Below, piece after piece: positions 1-5,537 of a stretch of 5,962 bases of DNA. This stretch comes from Tardiphaga sp. (GTDB lineage Bacteria > Pseudomonadota > Alphaproteobacteria > Rhizobiales > Xanthobacteraceae). The stretch is from positions 1 to 5,962 of the forward strand of contig JAQGJY010000089.1 in assembly GCA_028290325.1 (NCBI GenBank). Direction: 5' to 3'. Numbering within the stretch: the stretch's first letter is position 1; each line of letters starts with the position of its first letter. Under the pieces are notes generated by a model that was not told where the DNA came from, made no database searches, and saw only the letters and a list, made by a program, of their open reading frames with translations. The translations under genes and the position numbers were made by a program.

Positions 1-164
1 AGGGCCTGCACGTCGAGGGCCTGACCAATTGCGACTGGGTGCTGATCGATACCGGCGAGGTCATCGTCCATATCTTCCGCCCCGAAGTCCGCGAATTCTA
101 CAATCTTGAACGGCTCTGGACCCAGACCCCCGACACACAGGCCGCGATCGCCTCGCCGGCGTGA
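1..164 (+). CDS. rsfS: Ribosome silencing factor RsfS, 3' end only
   Basis: The frame beginning at base 3 stays open for 53 codons to a TGA at 162-164; the gene starts before the window. The visible part reads GLHVEGLTNCDWVLIDTGEV, then VHIFRPEVREFYNLERLW. The W-V-L-I-D-x-G-x-x-x-V-H-I-F sequence followed by R-x-F-Y-x-L-E-x-L-W is the conserved C-terminal half of the RsfS/Iojap/DUF143 family. These proteins bind ribosomal protein L14 (uL14) on the 50S subunit and block joining to 30S, lowering translation when nutrients are scarce. A short family-typical tail of about 15 residues (TQTPDTQAAIASPA) follows the last conserved Trp. An rlmH gene directly downstream is the usual bacterial neighbour and supports the call. 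No signal peptide or catalytic residue can be judged from this fragment. Confidence 0.93.
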   Translation, partial: GLHVEGLTNCDWVLIDTGEVIVHIFRPEVREFYNLERLWTQTPDTQAAIASPA

Positions 165-202
165 GAAATTTCTATTAAATTAATGCGGCTGGCCCAGCGA
201 CA

Positions 203-236
203 GCTCGCCCTCTCCCGTTTGCGGGGGAGGGTGAGC
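203..236. repeat. REP-like palindromic hairpin between rsfS and rlmH
   Basis: Bases 203-217 (GCTCGCCCTCTCCCG) and 222-236 (CGGGGGAGGGTGAGC) pair over 15 positions around a TTTG loop. Thirteen are Watson-Crick pairs and two are G-T wobbles. There is no T-run after the right arm, so it is not a standard intrinsic terminator. The CCCTCTCCC/GGGGGAGGG core resembles short palindromic repeats scattered between genes in Bradyrhizobium-type genomes; that resemblance is from memory. It sits in the 130-base rsfS-rlmH gap, after an AT-rich stretch (about 165-184) that stands out from the surrounding GC-rich DNA. It may stabilise the rsfS mRNA 3' end or attenuate read-through into rlmH; this is inference. 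Confidence 0.7.
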
Positions 237-294
237 CGTCAGGGCCGGTTCCGCGGCCGATGAACGCCTTTCTTGTTCGCCAGCGCGGTAGCCC

Positions 295-777
295 ATGCGC
301 CTGACCCTCATCGCGATCGGCAAGCTCAAGCAAGGCCCGGAGCGCGAGCTGGCGCAGCGTTATCACGAACGGTTCGAGGAAACCGGCCGCAAGCTCGGCT
401 TTCGCGGGCTGCTCATTCATGAGATTCCGGAAAGCCGTGCCCGCGATGCCGCGACCCGAATCGCGGAAGAAGGCGCGACTATCGCGGCCCTGATCCCCGA
501 CCGCGCCATGTTGATCGCGATGGACGAGCGCGGCGACAATGCCGATAGCGCGACCTTGGCCCGAACGCTGGGCCGCTGGCGCGACGAGTCCGTGCCCGAT
601 ACTATTTTCATGATCGGTGGCGCGGACGGACTTTCGCCCGAATTGCGGCGCAGAGCCACAATGCGACTGGCATTCGGCGCGGCGACCTGGCCGCATCAGA
701 TCGTGCGCGTTCTGGTGCTGGAGCAGGTCTATCGCGCTGCGACCATTTTAGCCGGCCACCCCTATCATCGGGTTTAG
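295..777 (+). CDS. rlmH: 23S rRNA (pseudouridine-1915-N3)-methyltransferase RlmH
   Basis: This is a 160-residue protein, close to the usual length of about 155. RlmH is a SPOUT-class enzyme that uses S-adenosylmethionine to methylate N3 of pseudouridine 1915 in helix 69 of 23S rRNA, in assembled 70S ribosomes. Visible family marks are the N-terminal strand MRLTLIAIGKLK, the LIAMDERG segment (residues 73-80), the knot glycine loop MIGGADGLSP (106-115), and the C-terminal LEQVYRAATILAGHPYHR, where the AdoMet-binding trefoil knot and the conserved Pro-Tyr-His lie (156-158). The ATG at 295 is chosen because it begins directly at the conserved first beta strand. The ribosome binding site is weak (a GCGGTAG-like stretch about 4 bases upstream). 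It follows rsfS by 130 bases and precedes the EnvC-like gene by 35 bases, so co-transcription with the downstream genes is plausible. No key residue appears to be missing. Confidence 0.96.
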   Translation: MRLTLIAIGKLKQGPERELAQRYHERFEETGRKLGFRGLLIHEIPESRARDAATRIAEEGATIAALIPDRAMLIAMDERGDNADSATLARTLGRWRDESVPDTIFMIGGADGLSPELRRRATMRLAFGAATWPHQIVRVLVLEQVYRAATILAGHPYHRV

Positions 778-812
778 CCATCCGAGCTTATTTCAAGGCA
801 GCGAACGCATCG

Positions 813-2162
813 ATGCAGATTCCGCGACCCAGCAGTCTCGACACCACATCCGCGCGTTGCGCGCTGGTGGCGTCGCTGGTGTTGTCCGGGATGGTCGCGT
901 CGCCGCTGCGCGCCCAGACCGCGCCGCAACAGCAGGCCGCCGCCCCCTCCGCCGACGAGATCAAGCAGCGCGCGCAGGAACTGGAATCCGCGCGCGACGC
1001 CCAGAAGAAAGCGGCGGAGCTGCAGGACCGGTTGAAGGCCGACATCGCCGCTATCGGGCAGGACCGCAGCAAGCTCAATCAGCAATTGATCGACATCGCC
1101 GCCAGCGTGCGCGGCGTCGAGACCCGCGTCGAGGAGGCCGAAAGCCGGCTCGGCGCGCTCGACACACGTGAGTCCACCATTCGCGGATCGCTGCAATCGC
1201 GCCGCTCCGAGATCGCCGAAGTGCTGGCGGCGTTGCAGCGCGCCGGCCGCCGTGCGCCGCCGGCTTTGCTGGTCCGCCCGGAGGACGCCCTGAAATCGTT
1301 GCGGACCGCGATGCTGCTGGGGGCCGTCGTCCCCGACATGCGGGCCCGCGCCGATCGGCTGGTCAGCGACTTGTCCGAACTGGTCAATCTTCGCAAGGCG
1401 ATAGGCACCGAGCGCGATCAGCTCGCGACCGATCGCGACAAGATCAAAGAGGATCAGACCCGCCTCGCGGCGCTGGTCGAGGAGCGTCAGCGCAAGCAGA
1501 GCGCGGCCGAGCAGAACATGGAAGCCGAGCGCGTCCGCGCGCTGAGTTTGTCGAAGCAGGTCGACAGTCTTCAGGGCCTGATCGCGAAGATGGAGCAGGA
1601 TCTGGCGAGCGCCGCCAAAGCCGCGCAGGTCGCCAGCGTGCAGGGCACGCCGGCCGGGTTGACCGACGGCAAACCGAATCTCGGCGGGCTCAGCAATTCG
1701 GCCCGGCTCAGCCCGGCGATCGCGTTCGCGTCGGCAAAGGGACTATTTGCATTGCCGGTTAACGGCCCCAAGATTCGCGGATTCGGCGGATCGGACGGCG
1801 CTGGCGGCATCCTCAAAGGCATTTCACTGGCGGCCAAGCCCGCCGCGCAGGTCACAACCCCGTGTGATGGCTGGGTTGTCTATGCCGGACCATTCCGCAG
1901 CTACGGACAACTCTTGATCCTCAACGCCGGTGGCGGGTATCATGTGTTGATCGCCGGGATGGAGCGTATTTCGGTAAGCATCGGTCAGTTCGTGCTGACG
2001 GGGGAGCCGGTGGCGACCATGGGATCGACATCCCAGGTGGCGTCGGTTCTCGCGGCCAATCCGAGCCAGCCCGTGCTCTATATCGAGTTCCGTAAGGACG
2101 GCACTCCCATTGATCCTGGCCCGTGGTGGGCCGCAAACGAAGGCGAAAAGGTCCGCGGATGA
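813..2162 (+). CDS. EnvC-like murein hydrolase activator (coiled coil plus degenerate LytM/M23 domain)
   Basis: This 449-residue protein is close in size to E. coli EnvC (419). A Sec signal peptide fits residues 1-34: a hydrophobic run (CALVASLVLSGMVAS) with likely cleavage after PLRA-34. Residues about 45-270 are rich in Glu, Gln, Arg, Lys and Ala with heptad-like spacing, broken near 145-165, and predict long coiled coils. A flexible Gly/Ser/Ala linker leads to a LytM/peptidase M23 fold at about 310-445. Active M23 enzymes carry H-x-G-x-D and H-x-H zinc motifs. Here the first reads L334-K-G-I-S338 and the second Y423-I-E425, so the zinc ligands are lost, as in E. coli EnvC. By analogy it should activate a periplasmic N-acetylmuramoyl-L-alanine amidase at division rather than cut peptidoglycan itself. 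The ATG at 813 supplies the signal peptide; its ribosome binding site is poor. The stop overlaps the ctpA start (ATGA), implying translational coupling. Other family members include active endopeptidases, but the missing ligands argue against that here. Confidence 0.9.
   Translation: MQIPRPSSLDTTSARCALVASLVLSGMVASPLRAQTAPQQQAAAPSADEIKQRAQELESARDAQKKAAELQDRLKADIAAIGQDRSKLNQQLIDIAASVRGVETRVEEAESRLGALDTRESTIRGSLQSRRSEIAEVLAALQRAGRRAPPALLVRPEDALKSLRTAMLLGAVVPDMRARADRLVSDLSELVNLRKAIGTERDQLATDRDKIKEDQTRLAALVEERQRKQSAAEQNMEAERVRALSLSKQVDSLQGLIAKMEQDLASAAKAAQVASVQGTPAGLTDGKPNLGGLSNSARLSPAIAFASAKGLFALPVNGPKIRGFGGSDGAGGILKGISLAAKPAAQVTTPCDGWVVYAGPFRSYGQLLILNAGGGYHVLIAGMERISVSIGQFVLTGEPVATMGSTSQVASVLAANPSQPVLYIEFRKDGTPIDPGPWWAANEGEKVRG
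2146..2151 (+). promoter_or_regulatory. Probable ctpA ribosome binding site inside the envC-like gene
   Basis: AAAAGG lies 7 bases before the ATG at 2159 and is the best purine-rich match close to it. It supports starting ctpA at ATG 2159 (or the adjacent ATG 2162) rather than at the in-frame GTGs at 2123 and 2126. Starting further upstream would add a stretch very rich in Arg and Lys (GRKRRRKGPR) before the signal peptide. Confidence 0.5.
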
Positions 2163-3520
2163 TGCGAAAGACTTCTGTAATTCTGCTCAGCGCCGCCACC
2201 GGCGCCGCGCTGACCCTTTTCGTGACGCAGCCGCGCGCCGTGATGCTCGGCTCCAGCGCCCGCGCCGCGACCTCCGACACCTATCGCCAGCTCAATTTGT
2301 TCGGCGATGTGTTCGAGCGCGTCCGCAGCGATTACGTCGAGAAACCGGACGACAGCAAGCTGGTCGAATCCGCGATCTCCGGCATGCTGACCGGCCTCGA
2401 TCCGCATTCCAGCTACATGGACGCCAAGAGCTTCCGCGACATGCAGGTGCAGACGCGCGGCGAATTCGGCGGCCTCGGCATCGAAGTCACGATGGAAGAC
2501 GGCCTCATCAAGGTGGTGTCGCCGATCGACGACACCCCCGCGTCCAAGGCCGGCATCATGGCCAACGACATCATCTCGAATCTCGACGACGAGGCCGTGC
2601 AGGGGCTGACCCTCAATCAGGCCGTCGAAAAGATGCGCGGCCCGGTCAACACCAAGATCCGGCTCAAGATCGTCCGCAAGGGCCAGGACAATCCGATCGA
2701 GGTCACGCTGGTGCGTGACAACATCCGCGTCCGCTCGGTGCGCGCCCGCGTCGAATCCGACGACATCGCCTATATCCGCATCACGACCTTCAACGAGCAG
2801 ACCACCGAAGGCCTGAAGCGCGAGATCGCCTCGCTGACGACGCAGATCGGCGCCGACAAGCTCAAGGGCTTCGTCATCGACATGCGCAACAATCCGGGCG
2901 GCTTGCTCGAGGAGGCCGTGACGGTCTCCGACGCGTTCCTGGAGCGCGGCGAAATCGTCTCGACCCGCGGCCGCAATGCCGAGGAAACCCAGCGCCGTAC
3001 CGCGCGCCCTGGCGATCTCACCAAGGGCAAGCCGGTGATCGTGCTGATCAATGGCGGCTCGGCCTCGGCGTCGGAAATCGTCGCCGGCGCGTTGCAGGAC
3101 CACAAGCGCGCGACGCTGATCGGCACGCGCTCGTTCGGCAAGGGCTCGGTGCAGACCATCATCCCGCTCGGCTCCGGCAACGGCGCGCTGCGGCTGACCA
3201 CGGCGCGTTATTTCACGCCGTCGGGCAAGTCGATCCAGGCCAGGGGCATCGTGCCCGACATCGAAGTCTTGCAGGACGTGCCGGACGAGTTGAAGTCCCG
3301 CACCGATACCAAGGGCGAGGCGTCGCTGCGCGGCCATCTGAAGAATGACGGTGACGAGAAGACCGGCTCGCAATCCTACGTGCCGCCGGATGCCAAGGAC
3401 GACAAGGCGCTCAAGATGGCCGCCGACCTGCTGCATGGCGTCAAGGTCAATCCGAACCCGCCGGCTCCCGGCGACAAGGCCCAGATGGACAAGCCCGCCG
3501 GTAACAAGGCTGCGAACTGA
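2159..3520 (+). CDS. ctpA: Carboxy-terminal processing protease CtpA (S41 family, PDZ)
   Basis: This 453-residue serine endopeptidase belongs to the C-terminal processing (Prc/CtpA) family, which cuts or degrades periplasmic and envelope proteins from the C-terminal side. An N-terminal hydrophobic export signal (MMRKTSVILLSAATGAALTLFV) has possible cleavage near SSARA-36. A helical segment containing the typical Y-V-E and LDPHSSYMD (about 45-90) precedes a PDZ domain at about 100-178 that starts GEFGGLGIEV. The S41 core contains DMRNNPGG (241-248), catalytic Ser303 in GGSASASE, and catalytic Lys328 in SFGKGSVQ, 25 residues later, the usual Ser-Lys spacing. After about residue 375 comes a hydrophilic, charged tail rich in Lys, Asp and Pro with no recognised domain. 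ATG 2159 is preferred because it overlaps the preceding stop (ATGA) and begins the signal directly; ATG 2162 is equally possible. A terminator follows 20 bases after the stop, closing the unit. In this family CtpA can control murein hydrolase levels, which suits the EnvC-like neighbour; the actual substrate is unknown. Confidence 0.96.
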   Translation: MMRKTSVILLSAATGAALTLFVTQPRAVMLGSSARAATSDTYRQLNLFGDVFERVRSDYVEKPDDSKLVESAISGMLTGLDPHSSYMDAKSFRDMQVQTRGEFGGLGIEVTMEDGLIKVVSPIDDTPASKAGIMANDIISNLDDEAVQGLTLNQAVEKMRGPVNTKIRLKIVRKGQDNPIEVTLVRDNIRVRSVRARVESDDIAYIRITTFNEQTTEGLKREIASLTTQIGADKLKGFVIDMRNNPGGLLEEAVTVSDAFLERGEIVSTRGRNAEETQRRTARPGDLTKGKPVIVLINGGSASASEIVAGALQDHKRATLIGTRSFGKGSVQTIIPLGSGNGALRLTTARYFTPSGKSIQARGIVPDIEVLQDVPDELKSRTDTKGEASLRGHLKNDGDEKTGSQSYVPPDAKDDKALKMAADLLHGVKVNPNPPAPGDKAQMDKPAGNKAAN

Positions 3521-3540
3521 TCCACCCGGAAACTGATTGA

Positions 3541-3568
3541 AAAGGGCGGCCTGCGGGTCGCCCTTTTT
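3541..3568 (+). terminator. Intrinsic terminator after ctpA
   Basis: AAAGGGCGGCC (3541-3551), loop TGCG, and GGTCGCCCTTT (3556-3566) form an 11-base-pair stem with a single G-T wobble. The right arm runs into a TTTTT tract (3564-3568) followed by GTTG. It lies 20 bases after the ctpA stop. This is a good Rho-independent terminator for the rlmH/envC-like/ctpA transcript and implies that the downstream deacetylase gene has its own promoter, or depends on read-through. Confidence 0.88.
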
Positions 3569-3672
3569 GTTGCTGGGTCACCGTCCCGAACCTGGTCCGA
3601 CCGACAGACGGACGCTGCGCTCCAGAGCGCCCGTGATAATGTCGCCTCGGCTGATTCGGAGTGTGACAGGCA

Positions 3673-4866
3673 GTGACGGCGGACGATCTCAGCACCCCGC
3701 TCGGACAGAAGACCGCGCGCAAGCGCCGTTTCCGGCTGCCGTTTTCCGCGATGCAGGCGCTCGCCGGCTTGCTCGGCGCGCTGTTGTTGGGATTCCTCGG
3801 CTTCGCGCTGTTCGCCGATAATCCGCTCGGCGGCGAACCGGTCGTTCGTATCGCCATCAATCAGCCCGCCGCTGACAAAGCGCCCGAGGCCAAGCCCTCG
3901 GGCGACGCCGGGCCGGTCATCAAATCCGCCGAGCCCGCCGTGGCGGCGAATCAACGCACCATCACGATCATCGACGGCTCCAGCGGTCAGCGCCGCGATG
4001 TCGTGGTCGGCGGCGACAACGCCGAGACATCGGATCCGGCGCCGGTTCCCGCGCTGATGACCGGCGTCGATCCGAAGCTGCTGGAGAAATCGCGCTATGG
4101 CATGATCCCGGTCGCCGCCGGTCCGCTGAAGCCGTTCAACGCCTATTCCGAAACCACCGACGCCCTGCGCGCGCGCGCGGCGAAGATGCCGGTCATCGCG
4201 ATCGTCGTCGGCGGGCTCGGCGTCGGCGCGGCGAAGACCACCGACGCCATCATGAAACTGCCGGGCGCGGTGACGCTGGCATTCACGCCCTACGGCACGG
4301 AACCGGCGAAGCTGGTCGAGCGCGCCCGGGCGCAGCGCCATGAGGTGCTGCTGCAAATTCCGATGGAGCCGTTCGACTATCCCGACAACGATCCCGGCCC
4401 GCAGACGCTGCTGACGACGCTCGACGCCGAACAGAATGCCGATCGTCTCGCCTGGCATATGAGCCGCATTCAGGGCTATGTCGGCATCGCCAATTTCATG
4501 GGCGCGAAATTCATCGCGACCGAGGCCGCGATGCAGCCGATGATTCGCAATGCCGCCAAGCGCGGCCTCGGCTTTCTCGACGACAACGCGACGCCGCGCA
4601 GCGTCGCCGGAGCGATCGCCGAGGGTCAGGCGATGCCGTTCGCGCGCGCCGATTTCGCGATCGATATCGTCCCGACATCGGCCGAGATCGATCGCGCGCT
4701 GGCCAAACTCGAAGCGCAGGCGCGCGAGCGTGGCACCGCGATCGGCATCGCCTCCGCGCTGCCGATTTCGATCGAACGCATCGCCGCCTGGGCCAAGCAG
4801 CTTGAGACGCGCGGCATCATGCTCGCGCCATTGACAACGGCGATGTTGAAATCAAAATCGAGCTAG
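3673..4866 (+). CDS. Membrane-anchored divergent polysaccharide deacetylase family protein (YibQ-like)
   Basis: This 397-residue protein begins with GTG at 3673, preceded by GGAG at 3658-3661 (11-base spacing, modest). A short basic cytoplasmic stretch (KTARKRRFR) precedes one membrane segment at about 25-47 (MQALAGLLGALLLGFLGFAL). Residues about 50-165 are a Pro/Ala-rich, low-complexity linker, presumably periplasmic. The C-terminal domain (about 172-390) matches the divergent polysaccharide deacetylase family (DUF610, E. coli YibQ): AIVVGGLGVG, VTLAFTPYG, RHEVLLQIPMEP, GIANFMGAKF, GFLDDNAT and AIGIASALP fall in the expected order. Several positions that are acidic or His in E. coli YibQ, as I recall it, are changed here (G180/G181, Q in LLQIPM, F275, and no H-P-H near 359-361), so catalysis is doubtful. 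In E. coli yibQ lies next to envC; here it follows the EnvC-like gene and ctpA, supporting an envelope or cell-wall role. The substrate is unknown. It is separated from ctpA by a terminator and 152 bases. Confidence 0.87.
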   Translation: MTADDLSTPLGQKTARKRRFRLPFSAMQALAGLLGALLLGFLGFALFADNPLGGEPVVRIAINQPAADKAPEAKPSGDAGPVIKSAEPAVAANQRTITIIDGSSGQRRDVVVGGDNAETSDPAPVPALMTGVDPKLLEKSRYGMIPVAAGPLKPFNAYSETTDALRARAAKMPVIAIVVGGLGVGAAKTTDAIMKLPGAVTLAFTPYGTEPAKLVERARAQRHEVLLQIPMEPFDYPDNDPGPQTLLTTLDAEQNADRLAWHMSRIQGYVGIANFMGAKFIATEAAMQPMIRNAAKRGLGFLDDNATPRSVAGAIAEGQAMPFARADFAIDIVPTSAEIDRALAKLEAQARERGTAIGIASALPISIERIAAWAKQLETRGIMLAPLTTAMLKSKSS

Positions 4867-4899
4867 AATGATCATGGACCATCACGGTCGCAACAGACG

Positions 4900-4964
4900 C
4901 CGTCATTCCGGGGCGCGCGCGCGATAATCGACAGGTCGATTTCGAGAAGGGCCCGGAATGATGG
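4900..4964. repeat. Inverted repeat element in the yibQ-like/rppH gap
   Basis: CCGTCATTCCGGG (4900-4912) pairs with CCCGGAATGATGG (4952-4964): 13 pairs, one of them a G-T wobble. The 39-base spacer opens with an 11-base alternating G/C run (4913-4923). The CGTCATTCCGGGGCGCG...CCCGGAAT layout resembles dispersed intergenic repeats I recall from Bradyrhizobium and Rhodopseudomonas genomes. The right arm contains an ATG (4958) in frame with the Nudix gene, which is probably not its start. No T-run follows, so this is not a standard terminator. A GATAAT at 4923-4928 in the spacer resembles a -10 box but lacks a matching -35. Confidence 0.65.
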
Positions 4965-4985
4965 TGGCTGTCTCAGGCACACGAA

Positions 4986-4989
4986 GAGG
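4986..4989 (+). promoter_or_regulatory. Ribosome binding site deciding the first Nudix start
   Basis: GAGG, within GAAGAGG (4983-4989), lies 10 bases before ATG 5000. It is well placed for 5000 and lies downstream of the alternative ATG at 4958, which sits inside the repeat arm. Confidence 0.55.
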
Positions 4990-4999
4990 TTTTGACGGA

Positions 5000-5503
5000 A
5001 TGGCGCGTTACGAAGATCTGCCCTATCGCACCTGCGTCGGCATGATGCTGATCAACGCAGCGGGGCTGGTCTTCATCGGCCGCCGCGCTGGCGGCATCGA
5101 GCATGTCGACGAGACTCATGTCTGGCAGATGCCGCAGGGTGGCGTTGATCCCGGTGAAGACACATGGGCCGCCGCGAAGCGCGAACTCTATGAGGAGACC
5201 AGCGTGCACTCCGTCGAGAAACTCGGCGAGGTGCCGGACTGGCTGATCTACGATATTCCGCGCACCGTCGCCGGCCGCGCCTGGAAAGGCCGCTATCGCG
5301 GCCAGCGCCAGAAGTGGTTCGCGGTACGCTTCACGGGTGATGACAAGGAAATCAACGTCACGCATCCGCCGCAGGGCAACAAAGCGGAGTTCATCGCCTG
5401 GCGCTGGGAGCCGATGAAAAACCTCCCGAACCTGATCGTGCCGTTCAAACGCCCGGTTTACGAGCGTGTCGTCAAGGAATTCGCCGGGCTGGCGGGGGCG
5501 TGA
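5000..5503 (+). CDS. rppH: RppH/IalA-type Nudix hydrolase, copy 1
   Basis: This 167-residue Nudix hydrolase is close in size to E. coli RppH (176). RppH removes pyrophosphate from the 5' triphosphate end of mRNA, starting decay; the related alphaproteobacterial IalA proteins hydrolyse dinucleoside polyphosphates such as Ap4A. The Nudix box runs from G47 to V69 (G-x5-E53-x7-R61-E62-L-Y-E65-E66-T-S68-V). The usual Gly near its end is Ser68, while the metal-binding Glu residues are kept. Other family marks are YRTCVG near the N-terminus, WQMPQGG (42-48), GQRQKWFA (101-108), and the ending FKRPVYERVVKEFA, very like the E. coli C-terminus. The start at ATG 5000 gives MARYEDLPYR, has an AGAGG-type site upstream and avoids the repeat arm; ATG 4958 would add 14 poorly conserved residues. 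A second, related gene begins 34 bases downstream. Which of the two is the main RNA pyrophosphohydrolase cannot be told from sequence alone. Confidence 0.9.
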   Translation: MARYEDLPYRTCVGMMLINAAGLVFIGRRAGGIEHVDETHVWQMPQGGVDPGEDTWAAAKRELYEETSVHSVEKLGEVPDWLIYDIPRTVAGRAWKGRYRGQRQKWFAVRFTGDDKEINVTHPPQGNKAEFIAWRWEPMKNLPNLIVPFKRPVYERVVKEFAGLAGA

Positions 5504-5525
5504 GGTTGGCTGCAGCCGTCATTGC

Positions 5526-5529
5526 GGAG
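5526..5529 (+). promoter_or_regulatory. Ribosome binding site for the second Nudix gene
   Basis: GGAG at 5526-5529, in the context GCGGAGAG, lies 8 bases before the GTG at 5538. The spacing is good, and this is the strongest ribosome binding site in the window. It supports the GTG start. Confidence 0.7.
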
Positions 5530-5537
5530 AGACCGGC

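Noticed and set aside
774..1196. A minus-strand open frame opposite the 5' part of the EnvC-like gene
   Set aside because: It is a shadow of the coiled-coil coding region, with low-complexity Leu/Arg/Gly sequence and no recognisable domain.
1803..2090. Active M23 zinc endopeptidase in the EnvC-like protein
   Set aside because: The H-x-G-x-D and H-x-H ligands are replaced (L334, S338, Y423, E425), so an enzymatic call is not supported.
2123..2158. Upstream GTG start for ctpA at 2123
   Set aside because: It would add a highly basic stretch before a normal signal peptide and overlap the EnvC-like gene by 40 bases. The ATG at 2159 is better supported.
2078..3436. A 452-codon open frame on the minus strand, antisense to ctpA
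   Set aside because: It lies opposite a clear S41 protease. Its protein is rich in Arg, Ala, Gly, His and Asp with no family motif, as expected for the antisense frame of GC-rich codons.
3635..3640. GATAAT as a -10 box for the yibQ-like gene
   Set aside because: No -35 resembling TTGAC lies 16-18 bases upstream (the sequence there is ACGCTG-like), so the match may be chance. A promoter is expected somewhere in 3569-3672 but cannot be fixed.
3537..3821. A 94-codon plus-strand open frame spanning the terminator and the start of the yibQ-like gene
   Set aside because: It begins at the terminator stem and overlaps the well-supported YibQ-like N-terminus in another frame. Its product looks random.
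3376..4458. A 360-codon minus-strand open frame across the ctpA end and the yibQ-like gene
   Set aside because: It runs through the ctpA terminator and opposite a recognised gene, and has compositionally biased Arg/Gly/Ala sequence with no motif.
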